DNA of 50,452 nt from Acidobacteriota bacterium (GTDB lineage: Bacteria > Acidobacteriota > Terriglobia > Bryobacterales > Bryobacteraceae): the NCBI GenBank assembly GCA_016213725.1, contig JACQZS010000138.1, positions 1-50,452 on the forward strand. The letters are read 5' to 3'. The notes beneath the pieces were generated by a model. The model was given only the letters and a program-made list of their open reading frames with translations, did no database searches and was not told the DNA's origin. The position numbers were made by a program, and so were the translations under genes. The number at the start of each line of letters is the position of its first letter. Position 1 is the first letter of the stretch. Below, piece by piece: positions 15,985-23,425 of this stretch.

Positions 15985-16160
15985 TGAGGCGGCCGCCCTT
16001 CACGGCCGTGACAGAATCATCAAACCACAGTCGACTCGCCGGCACTGCTCCGGCCCGGCCGGAGAGGAGGGCCATGCCAGAGAGGCTTGATTGGACGAAC
16101 TGCGCCGCGCCGCCCGCAGCGGCAGCCTGACGCATTGGCCCGCCGAGCCGCCCCAACAAC

Positions 16161-16193
16161 AAAAAAGGGGAGGGGTCCATCGGACCCCTCCCC
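16161..16193 (-). terminator. Strong intrinsic terminator of the peptidase/transporter/DegQ operon
   Basis: A perfect 12-bp stem (GGGGAGGGGTCC paired with its complement) with a 3-base loop spans 16167-16193. Read on the minus strand it is followed by six T residues at 16166-16161. It lies 23 nt after the DegQ-like stop codon. The plus-strand side has only TTCTT, so it is chiefly a minus-strand terminator. Confidence 0.92.
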
Positions 16194-16215
16194 TTCTTCA
16201 CCAAACCAGTCGCGC

Positions 16216-17832
16216 TTACTTCGCCGGCAGCGTGCCGGACAGGTAGGTCCCCGCCCACTGCACTTCACCCCGGCGATTGCCGGCCACCGGCCGCATTACT
16301 TTGAATGCCACCGCGTCGCCGCCTTTCAGCTTGCCCTGGATTTTCTTCACATCCTCGAAGCTCGACACCGGCATGCGGTTGATGCTCACGATGATGTCCT
16401 TGGCGCGGATGCCGATCTCTTCGGCGAACGAGCCATCCTCCACCACTGTCACTTCAACCCCGCCCTGCTGCTCGAACTGGTACTCCTTCCGCTTCTCTGC
16501 GGTCAGCGGACGAATTCCAATTCCAAAGCGGGCCGAACTCTCCGTGCCCTTCTCGTTGTCAGGGTCCACCATCTCCTTCCGGCCGCGGCTGGAAGCCAGG
16601 TCGTCTTTGAAGACCTCTTCGCGGTCTTCAATCGTCACCTTCTTCTCCATCTTCTGGCCGTCGCGGTCCAGCGACACGCTCACCGTCGTGCCCGAGGGCA
16701 TCTCAGAGACCTGGCTCACCAGGTCGTCGCCGTTCTTGATCGGCTTGCCGTTCAATGCCACCAGCACGTCGTCCGGCTTAATGCCGGCCTTCTCCGCCGG
16801 TCCTTCCGCTTTTACGGACTCAACAATCACGCCGTTCTTGAAGCCCAGCGCCTTGAGAGTGTTCGTCATGGAGGCCTCGTCGCGCGGGAAGCGGATCCCG
16901 ATCGAGCCGCGCGACACGCGTCCGCTGCGGATGATCTGGTTGTACGACTTCACCGCCGAATTGATCGGCAGCGCAAACCCGATGCCCTGATAGCCCCCGG
17001 AAGATGTGGCAATCATCGTGTTGATTCCGATCACCTCGCCGTTGATGTTCACCAGCGGCCCTCCCGAGTTGCCCGGGTTGATCGCCGCGTCCGTCTGGAT
17101 GAAACGCTGGAACTGCTGCGCGATGTCCCGGCCCGTCGCCGAAACGATTCCCGCCGTCACCGACGTCTCCAGCCCGAACGGAGCGCCAATCGCCACCGCC
17201 CAGTCACCCACCTGCACGCCGTCGCTATTGGAGATCTTCAATGGCGGCAGCGCTTTGCCGGCTTCGATCTTGATGATCGCGATATCGATCTCCGGATCGG
17301 ATCCGATCAGCTTCGCCTTGTAGTCCGTCTTATCGCCCGTCAGCCGAACCTTGATGGAGTCTGCGTTGTCCACCACGTGCAGGTTCGTCATGATGTAGCC
17401 GTTTTTGTCCAGCACGAATCCGGAACCAGAACCCTCCCGCTTCCGCGGCATCGGCTGTGCGTCAAACGGCATGCCGAAGAAGCGGCGCAACGGGTCCTGC
17501 ATGCCGTCTTCTTCTTCATCCTGCTGCTGCGGAGCGCGCCGCTTGCGATTGGTTGTCTGCGGCTTCACCGTCTGCTCCGTCGAAATGAAGACCACCGACG
17601 GCTCCAGCATTTGCGCCAGTTTCGTGAAATCGTTGCTCAGTTTGTGCACGGGCGGAATCGTCAGCGGCGTCGCATCCGGAGCTGCCGCCTGTTCTCGTGC
17701 CGCGCTCACGCCCGTCGTCAACAGGGTGCCGAGCAGCACCCCAATACACAATGTCAGCATTACCAGGCCTACCGATAGCACCTTTTGCTTCCGCAGGCCG
17801 TTCATCCAAATCAACCACGTTTGCCGGTTCAT
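16216..17832 (-). CDS. DegQ/HtrA-like periplasmic serine protease with two PDZ domains
   Basis: A 538-residue envelope protease. A membrane anchor or signal (about 18-44) is followed by a low-complexity linker and a trypsin-like domain with an intact triad: His152 in TNLHVVDNAD, Asp183 in DPEIDIAIIKI and Ser256 in NPGNSGGPL. Two PDZ domains follow (from about 325 and 455). The region 90-135 is rich in charged residues and Gln. Such proteins degrade or refold damaged exported proteins. It is the last gene of a three-gene minus-strand operon after the M20 peptidase and DMT transporter genes, 36 nt after the latter, and ends at a strong terminator. GAAGGA sits upstream of the ATG. Confidence 0.95.
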   Translation of the reverse strand: MNRQTWLIWMNGLRKQKVLSVGLVMLTLCIGVLLGTLLTTGVSAAREQAAAPDATPLTIPPVHKLSNDFTKLAQMLEPSVVFISTEQTVKPQTTNRKRRAPQQQDEEEDGMQDPLRRFFGMPFDAQPMPRKREGSGSGFVLDKNGYIMTNLHVVDNADSIKVRLTGDKTDYKAKLIGSDPEIDIAIIKIEAGKALPPLKISNSDGVQVGDWAVAIGAPFGLETSVTAGIVSATGRDIAQQFQRFIQTDAAINPGNSGGPLVNINGEVIGINTMIATSSGGYQGIGFALPINSAVKSYNQIIRSGRVSRGSIGIRFPRDEASMTNTLKALGFKNGVIVESVKAEGPAEKAGIKPDDVLVALNGKPIKNGDDLVSQVSEMPSGTTVSVSLDRDGQKMEKKVTIEDREEVFKDDLASSRGRKEMVDPDNEKGTESSARFGIGIRPLTAEKRKEYQFEQQGGVEVTVVEDGSFAEEIGIRAKDIIVSINRMPVSSFEDVKKIQGKLKGGDAVAFKVMRPVAGNRRGEVQWAGTYLSGTLPAK

Positions 17833-17868
17833 CTTCTTCTCTGTTCCTTCTCTTATTTCCAGGAATCG

Positions 17869-18768
17869 TCACTCCACTGGATGCAGCTTCGGCTGTGCCG
17901 GTTTCAGTTCCGCCAGCACGATCCCTGCCACAATCAACGCGGCTCCCCCCAGGGAGCCAACGCTCCAGTCTTCTCCAATCAAGGCCCAGGCGACAAGTCC
18001 TGCGAACACCGGTTCCAGCGCCAGAATCAACACCGCCTTCGTCGCCGACGTGTGCTTCTGCGCCCAGGTGTACAACGCGAACGACAGCGCCGTTGCCAGC
18101 ACCGCCGTTGTAATCAGGCCTATCCAAAGAGCTGTAGTCCACACTACCCGCGGCGTTTCCACGCTGCCGGCCGCCAGGCCGCTCAACAGAGCTACCCCGG
18201 CCACCTGGTAAAGACTCAATCGCTCGTAGTCCATCTTCCGCGAGTAGTGTTCCACCGCCAGCAGGTGCGCCGCGAAAGCCACCGCGCAGCCGGCCGTCAT
18301 CGCATCACCCAGATTCAAATGGGCATCCAGCCCGCCGGACGTCATCAGGGCCGTACCGGCTGTCGCCAGCACGGCGCCCGCCAGTTCCATCCACCGGGGC
18401 CTACTTCTTTTGACGAACGAACCCAGTAAAGGTACCAAAACAATATACAAACCCGTGAGAAATGCTGATTTCGACGCCGTAGTCACCCGCAATCCCGCCG
18501 TTTGCAGGGCGAAGCCGAGAAACAGCAGCCCCGAGCAGACCATGCCGCCCTTCCACTCCGCAACCCTCGCCCGGCCCAAATGTTTTCGCAGCACCACCGC
18601 CAGCAGAACGGCTGCAATCGCGAAACGCAGACCCAGAAATGCGAATGTGGATACGTCCGCCAGCGCCTCCTTCACCACCACAAAAGCGGATCCCCAGATG
18701 AGGGCCACCACCACCAAAGCGAGTTCCGCCCTGCCCCGGCCGACGCTGTACTGTCCGGCTCCGCTCAT
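17869..18768 (-). CDS. DMT-superfamily transporter (EamA family)
   Basis: A 299-residue inner-membrane protein with about ten predicted helices in two EamA repeats. The first repeat opens with LALVVVALIWGSAFVVVKEA and the second with GDAMTAGCAVAFAAHLLAVE. The end of each repeat has the small-residue-rich helix pairs typical of drug/metabolite exporters. The substrate cannot be read from sequence; amino acids, metabolites or drugs are all possible. It lies 9 nt after the M20 peptidase gene, so it might export a product such as amino acids released by that peptidase, which is inference only. Confidence 0.9.
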   Translation of the reverse strand: MSGAGQYSVGRGRAELALVVVALIWGSAFVVVKEALADVSTFAFLGLRFAIAAVLLAVVLRKHLGRARVAEWKGGMVCSGLLFLGFALQTAGLRVTTASKSAFLTGLYIVLVPLLGSFVKRSRPRWMELAGAVLATAGTALMTSGGLDAHLNLGDAMTAGCAVAFAAHLLAVEHYSRKMDYERLSLYQVAGVALLSGLAAGSVETPRVVWTTALWIGLITTAVLATALSFALYTWAQKHTSATKAVLILALEPVFAGLVAWALIGEDWSVGSLGGAALIVAGIVLAELKPAQPKLHPVE

Positions 18769-18777
18769 CTCCGGCCG

Positions 18778-20064
18778 CTACTCCAGCCCGCCGTTCACCT
18801 CTGCCAATAGCAGCGCCGTCAACAGCAGGATCCTCCGCAGGCCCAGGTCCCGGCCTTCCGGCGAATACCACTCTCCCGGCGTATGCGCTCCGCCACCCTG
18901 GCCGCCCGCGCCAATCGAAACCGACTGCAGGCCCATCGACAGCGGGATGTTCGCATCTGTCGACGCGCAGTCCAGCACGCTCCGGATGCACAACTCCCCA
19001 TCCACGGCGCGCACATAGCCCAGCAAAGGCGAACTTTCCGCCAACCTTCCTCCCGGCCGCGATCCGATCTCGCGGATCCGGAACGTCACCCGGCCCAGCC
19101 GAGCCCGTTCGTTCTCCATCAGCAAGGCACGCTCCACCACCTGGCCCAAAGACGCCACCAGTTCTTCCAGGTCCGAGGCGCTCTCCGACCGCAGGTCCAC
19201 CTTCACCCGCGCCGAGGCCGGAATCGCGTTCACCGTAGTTCCGCCTTCCACCACTCCGAAATTCCACGAACAGGGCCACTGCCGTGACTGCTCATCGGCC
19301 CGTGTGTCGCAGAACATCGTGATGGCGCGGGCCAGCGCGTGCACCGCGTTTGCCGCTCCGTGGTCCGACCACGAATGACCGCCCGGTCCGTTGACCATCA
19401 CCTCGAACCGGCGGCAGGCCAGGGCCAGCACCGTCACGTGCGCGGTGTCCGGGCCATCCAGCACCAGCACTGTGTGCAGCCGCCCCGACAGCGCCGAGTT
19501 TTGGCACAAATACCGCATGCCGCTCAGATTTCCTTCGCCCTCTTCGCCGACGTTAGCCACCAGCACCAGCCGGGAAACGTCGATGCCGGAGCCCGGCCCT
19601 AACACCTTCGCCAGGGCCAGCAGTGCCGCCAGGCCCGCACCGTTGTCCGCCACCCCCGGTCCGCAGAACTTGTCTTTGCCCTCCACACGGATCTCGCCGG
19701 AGGTCCTGGGCGCCAATACCGTGTCCAAGTGCGCCGTCAGCGCCACCATCGGACCGCTCCTGGCCGCACCCGGAGCCTGCGCCACCACATTGCCAGCCCG
19801 GTCCGTGGCGACTTGCCACCCCAGCGATGCGAATTGCGCCGCCATCCACTCCGCCCGCGCCTGCTCCTGGAACGTCGGCGCGGCAATGCGGCACACCGTC
19901 AGGTGTTGCTCGTCAATCCAGCGCCGCTCGCGCGCAAAGAATTTCAGCGCCTCCGCCAGCTTCCCGCCCGCCGCCAGCTTTGCCACAGATTCGATGCCGC
20001 ACGGCAGCACCGGCGCCGGCTGCGCGGCATCGCGTTTGCGCACGGATTGCAAAGGCCCCAGCAT
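18778..20064 (-). CDS. M20-family metallopeptidase (peptidase T-like)
   Basis: A 428-residue cytoplasmic zinc peptidase. The di-zinc ligands are visible: His112 and catalytic Asp114 in TAHLDTV, bridging Asp140 in GPGVADNGAG, and Glu174/Glu175 in NVGEEGEG; the dimerisation (lid) domain occupies roughly 210-325 and includes GPGGHSW. The last zinc ligand is probably supplied near the C-terminus (the GAHTPGEW stretch). The N-terminal 45 residues extend beyond the usual family start. The enzyme should hydrolyse small peptides or N-acyl amino acids. It is the first gene of the minus-strand operon, divergent from motA across a 100-nt gap. Confidence 0.88.
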   Translation of the reverse strand: MLGPLQSVRKRDAAQPAPVLPCGIESVAKLAAGGKLAEALKFFARERRWIDEQHLTVCRIAAPTFQEQARAEWMAAQFASLGWQVATDRAGNVVAQAPGAARSGPMVALTAHLDTVLAPRTSGEIRVEGKDKFCGPGVADNGAGLAALLALAKVLGPGSGIDVSRLVLVANVGEEGEGNLSGMRYLCQNSALSGRLHTVLVLDGPDTAHVTVLALACRRFEVMVNGPGGHSWSDHGAANAVHALARAITMFCDTRADEQSRQWPCSWNFGVVEGGTTVNAIPASARVKVDLRSESASDLEELVASLGQVVERALLMENERARLGRVTFRIREIGSRPGGRLAESSPLLGYVRAVDGELCIRSVLDCASTDANIPLSMGLQSVSIGAGGQGGGAHTPGEWYSPEGRDLGLRRILLLTALLLAEVNGGLE

Positions 20065-20164
20065 CTTCTACAGTTTAGCGCGAGTCCCCTGCTATCCCCT
20101 CATACTCGCTGCGCTTTCGACGATACGGTTATCGAAGTACCCGGCAGCGGGGAAAGACAACCGC

Positions 20165-21040
20165 ATGTTTGTCATCATCGGCTTCGTTATTGTCCTCGGC
20201 GCCATTATCGGTGGCTACCTGCTGGAGCATGGCAATCTCACCGTCCTGCTGCAGCCGGCTGAACTCGTCATTATCGGCGGAGCGGCATTCGGCACCATCT
20301 TCATCGGCAACCCCATGCATACCGTCACCGCCATGTTCAAATCGGTGCTCGGAGCGCTAAAGGGATCCAAGTACTCCAAGGCCTTCTACGTGGAGCAGTT
20401 GAAACTCCTAAACGATATCTTCGTCTACGCCCGCAAGAACGGCATGGCCAAACTGGAAGCCGACCTGGACGAGCCGGCCAAGAGCCCTGTCTTCCAGAAG
20501 TACCCCCAGTTTCTCAGCGACCGTCACGCCCTGGATTTCTTTTGCGACACCGTCCGCATGGCCATCTCCGGCGGCGTCGGCCACATGGACCTGGATCAGC
20601 TCATGGAGTTGGACATAGAAATCCAGCACCATGAGGGCAGCGAACCCTGTTCCGCTCTCATTACCGTAGCCGACGCCTTGCCCGGGCTTGGCATCGTCGC
20701 CGCTGTCTTAGGTGTGGTGATCACGATGGGCGCGCTTGGTGGACCGCCCGAAGAGATCGGCCACAAGGTGGCTGCGGCTCTGGTCGGGACCTTTCTGGGG
20801 ATTCTTCTCTGTTATGGCTTCCTTGGCCCATTGGCAAACAACATCAGCAAGCAAAACGAGGCCCACGGCCAGTACATGAACATGCTGCGCCAGGCCATCC
20901 TGGCGTTCATCAAGGGCACCGCGCCTTCGTTGGCGGTGGAGTTCGCCCGCCGGGCGATTCCTCCGCACCTCCGGCCTGGTTTCAAGGAGACCGAAGCCGC
21001 CATCAAGGGAGGCGGCGCGGCCACCGCAAAGGCCGCCTAG
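20165..21040 (+). CDS. motA: Flagellar motor stator protein MotA
   Basis: A 291-residue stator subunit with four membrane helices. It begins MFVIIGFVIVLGAIIGGYLL, followed by the family features ELVIIGGAAFG, a large cytoplasmic loop with the conserved charged segment (ADLDEPAKSPVFQKYP), and the pore helices around ALPGLGIVAAVLGVVITMG and GTFLGILLCYGFLGPL. MotA and MotB form the proton channel that drives flagellar rotation. The frame is open for a long way upstream, antisense to the peptidase, but the ATG at 20165 starts the first helix. motB follows after 12 nt. No other flagellar gene lies in the window. Confidence 0.95.
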   Translation: MFVIIGFVIVLGAIIGGYLLEHGNLTVLLQPAELVIIGGAAFGTIFIGNPMHTVTAMFKSVLGALKGSKYSKAFYVEQLKLLNDIFVYARKNGMAKLEADLDEPAKSPVFQKYPQFLSDRHALDFFCDTVRMAISGGVGHMDLDQLMELDIEIQHHEGSEPCSALITVADALPGLGIVAAVLGVVITMGALGGPPEEIGHKVAAALVGTFLGILLCYGFLGPLANNISKQNEAHGQYMNMLRQAILAFIKGTAPSLAVEFARRAIPPHLRPGFKETEAAIKGGGAATAKAA

Positions 21041-21052
21041 AAGGGGTGAATC

Positions 21053-21847
21053 ATGGGCTCACCTGCAACGCCGGCGCCGGTTATCATCATCCGCAAGAAG
21101 AAGGGCGGCCACGGCGGCCATCACGGCGGAGCCTGGAAAGTCGCCTACGCCGACTTCGTCACCGCCATGATGGCTCTGTTTATCGTCCTCTGGCTCCTCT
21201 CGAGCGACGAGAAGGTGAAGAAGGCCGTCGGCGGCTACTTTCAGGACCCGACCGGCAGCGGCAAGCTGACCGGTACCACCATGGCCGGCTCCGGTGAGGG
21301 GATCCAGATCAGCCAGGACAACATGAGCAAGCTCAAGGAACAACTCGACCAGGCCATGCGCGAGATGCCGAAGTTCGAGGAGCTGAAGCAGAACGTCGAC
21401 ATTCTCATCACCAGCGAGGGCCTGCGCATCGAACTGCTGGAGAAGGAGGGGGGGCTCTTCTTCGAGAGCGGCAACTCGAAGCCGTCAATCAAGGGGAACG
21501 AGCTCATTCTGATGCTCGGAAGACAGCTCAAATCGCTCCCCAATAAACTCCTCATCGAAGGACATACGGACGCCAAGCCATACGCCTCAGACAACGGTTA
21601 CACCAACTGGGAACTCTCCGCCGACAGGGCCAACTCAGCGCGCCGGATCCTGCAGGAGGCCGGAGTCGCGCCAACCCAGATCGCTCAGATCCGCGGCTTT
21701 GCAGACCAACATCTGCGGACACCTAAAGAACCAGAAAATCCCACGAACCGTCGGGTTTCCGTTCTGGTGCAGTACATGCAGCCGCCATCTCAGTCCCGAG
21801 GGGGTCTGGGGCAACCGGTCCAACCGGCCGCACACTCAGGCCACTAG
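21053..21847 (+). CDS. motB: Flagellar motor stator protein MotB
   Basis: A 264-residue stator subunit. A basic, Gly/His-rich N-terminus (KKKGGHGGHHGGAWKV) leads into the single membrane helix AYADFVTAMMALFIVLWLL, which carries the proton-accepting Asp34. The C-terminal OmpA-like peptidoglycan-binding domain has LLIEGHTDAKPY, NWELSADRANSARRIL and NRRVSVLVQY. AAGGGG precedes the ATG, 12 nt after motA. Its 3' end overlaps by 4 bases the 3' end of the minus-strand ferredoxin gene, leaving no room for a terminator between them. Confidence 0.96.
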   Translation: MGSPATPAPVIIIRKKKGGHGGHHGGAWKVAYADFVTAMMALFIVLWLLSSDEKVKKAVGGYFQDPTGSGKLTGTTMAGSGEGIQISQDNMSKLKEQLDQAMREMPKFEELKQNVDILITSEGLRIELLEKEGGLFFESGNSKPSIKGNELILMLGRQLKSLPNKLLIEGHTDAKPYASDNGYTNWELSADRANSARRILQEAGVAPTQIAQIRGFADQHLRTPKEPENPTNRRVSVLVQYMQPPSQSRGGLGQPVQPAAHSGH

Positions 21848-22131
21848 CGCAGGCCGAGCCTCAGCAACTCTACGCGCAGCCGCTGTGCAGTGACCGCTCC
21901 AAGCACCTGTCCGTCTTCCACTACCGCCGGCGCAAGTTCGCAATGCCCCAGGCAATCCGAAGCGCCAATGCGAAGGTCCTGCTCCGTCCGCAGGCGGCAG
22001 CGCTCCAAGTCGTCCAGGAGTTCATCGGCGCCCCTGTGGAGACACTGCTCTCCCTGGCAGACCACAAAGACATGCCGGCGGCATGGACTCTGCGCCGGTT
22101 CCGCAATCGATCTCAATCTTGCTGTCGCCAT
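21844..22131 (-). CDS. [2Fe-2S] thioredoxin-like ferredoxin
   Basis: A 95-residue protein of the NuoE C-terminal/thioredoxin-like ferredoxin type. The four cluster ligands are Cys25 and Cys30 (CQGEQC) and Cys60 and Cys64 (CLGHC), in the family's usual spacing, with the typical ending AVVEDGQVLGAVTAQRL. It should carry electrons at moderate potential in the cytoplasm. It lies 22 nt downstream of the radical SAM gene on the same strand, so it may reduce that enzyme's clusters or accept electrons from it; this is inferred from position. Confidence 0.85.
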   Translation of the reverse strand: MATARLRSIAEPAQSPCRRHVFVVCQGEQCLHRGADELLDDLERCRLRTEQDLRIGASDCLGHCELAPAVVEDGQVLGAVTAQRLRVELLRLGLR

Positions 22132-22153
22132 CCCCAGATCCTAAGCCTCTCCT

Positions 22154-23287
22154 TCATCCGTGCTGAACAGCCTTCGGCTCATAGATGCAGAACGGCTCTT
22201 CATCATGATAGTTGCCGGTTACCCCAAAAGCTCTCGCGCGGCATCCCAAGCAAACGCGTTTGAACTCACAGTACCCGCACTTTCCTTCAATATTATCCAG
22301 GTTTCTGAGGTCCGCGAACAACTGCGACTGTTCCCACACAGCGCTGAACTTCTGCTGGCGCAGGTCGCCGGCTTCCAGAGGCAGGTACCCGCAGGGCTGC
22401 ACCTTGCCCTGGTGGGAAATGAAGCAAACGCCGCTGCCGGCCAGGCAGCCGCGGGTCATCTGGTTCAGGTCGGCGGGATGGCCGCCGGGGTGGCCACCGC
22501 TGGCGTGGTTCGGATGCGGCATCAGCGCCGGAACCTCTTCGCCCATCCGCCGCGATTCGGCACGGCGCTGGCGGGCGATGCGATAGTACTGGGGCGCGCA
22601 GGTGGCCTTTAATTCCATGCCGGAATCGAGGCTGCGGTCATAGAACCAATTCAGGATGCGTTCGGCCTCGGCGCCGTCCACGGACTGGTCCTCTGCAATG
22701 GTCAGCCCGCAGCCCACTGGAACCAGCAGGAAAAGGTGGAACGCCTCCACTTTGAGCTGTTTGGCGAGTTCCAGCATCTCGGGGAGTTGATGGACGTTGT
22801 GCTTGGAGACGGTCGTGTTGATCTGCGTGGAAACACCCACCGACTGCAGGCAGCGAATGCCCCGCAAGGCCGCTTCGAAAGCGCCGTCATGGCCGCGGAA
22901 GAGGTCGTGAGTGTGCCGGTCAGCACCGTCTAAGCTGATAGAAACACGGACGATGCCGGATTCCTTAATGCGATCTGCCATGGCTTCGTCCACCAGCGTG
23001 CCGTTCGTGGCGAGCGCCACACGGATGCCCCGGTTGACGGCCCGCTCGGCGATTTGGAAGACATCTCGCCGCCAAAGTGGCTCGCCGCCGCTCAAAACAA
23101 GGATCATTGGGGCATATGACGCAAGTTGATCGACAATCTCCAGACATTCGGCGGTGTTCAGGTCCTCCGGACTCATGAGTTCTGTGGCACTGGCCCGGCA
23201 GTGGATGCACCTGAGATTGCAACCAGTTGTGAGTTCCCAGAAGACCAATCGAGGACCCGTCGCAGTCGTTTGCGCGGCTGAGTTCAT
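22154..23287 (-). CDS. AhbD/NirJ-like radical SAM/SPASM protein
   Basis: A 377-residue radical SAM enzyme. Cys23, Cys27 and Cys30 form the CNLRCIHC cluster site; LSGGEPLWR is the SAM-contact motif. The C-terminal SPASM-like region contains CLAGSGVCFISHQGKVQPCG and CGYCEFKRVCLGC, with the ending YHDEEPFCIYEP. These match AhbD (decarboxylation of Fe-coproporphyrin to heme b) and NirJ (heme d1 synthesis) more closely than generic peptide-modifying SPASM proteins. There is a His/Gly/Pro-rich insertion (HPNHASGGHPGGHP) typical of that group. I give no symbol because AhbD and NirJ cannot be separated by eye. The ATG at 23287 has a weak ribosome-binding site and may be leaderless. A small ferredoxin gene follows. 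Confidence 0.82.
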   Translation of the reverse strand: MNSAAQTTATGPRLVFWELTTGCNLRCIHCRASATELMSPEDLNTAECLEIVDQLASYAPMILVLSGGEPLWRRDVFQIAERAVNRGIRVALATNGTLVDEAMADRIKESGIVRVSISLDGADRHTHDLFRGHDGAFEAALRGIRCLQSVGVSTQINTTVSKHNVHQLPEMLELAKQLKVEAFHLFLLVPVGCGLTIAEDQSVDGAEAERILNWFYDRSLDSGMELKATCAPQYYRIARQRRAESRRMGEEVPALMPHPNHASGGHPGGHPADLNQMTRGCLAGSGVCFISHQGKVQPCGYLPLEAGDLRQQKFSAVWEQSQLFADLRNLDNIEGKCGYCEFKRVCLGCRARAFGVTGNYHDEEPFCIYEPKAVQHG

Positions 23288-23298
23288 ACTTTCTTGTA

Positions 23299-23314
23299 TG
23301 CAATTGCCAGGCCA
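23299..23314 (-). promoter_or_regulatory. Candidate sigma-54 promoter of the radical SAM-ferredoxin operon
   Basis: Read on the minus strand the sequence is TGGCCTGGCAATTGCA. It has the -24 TGGC and the -12 TTGCA in correct register and matches most sigma-54 consensus positions. The predicted start falls within a base or two of the ATG at 23287, which would give a nearly leaderless message; this fits the poor ribosome-binding site but is unusual for sigma-54 genes, so confidence is limited. It could be served by the NtrC-type regulator at 7055-8419. Confidence 0.38.
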
Positions 23315-23341
23315 ACCGGGTGGAGAAGAACTTCCACCGGT
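23315..23341. repeat. Inverted repeat in the divergent radical SAM / TonB-receptor gap
   Basis: ACCGGGTGGA (23315-23324) and TCCACCGGT (23333-23341) are complementary except for one extra G, with an 8-base spacer. It adjoins the candidate -24 element and may be an operator for either divergent gene. No binding protein can be named. Confidence 0.45.
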
Positions 23342-23425
23342 ATAGTCCATTTGGATGACGACGGCGGGCGCCGCCTGTGACAACGTAATGCAAGCTCGCA
23401 AATTCCAGACTCAGAGGTCTGTTCC

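Noticed and set aside
16087..17778. A 563-codon plus-strand open frame
   Set aside because: Antisense to the DegQ-like protease, whose catalytic triad and PDZ domains are intact; the frame also runs through the terminator hairpin.
20065..23425. Replication origin at the composition switch
   Set aside because: No dnaA, no cluster of TTATNCACA-type boxes and no AT-rich unwinding region were seen in the intergenic gaps; reported only as a skew change.
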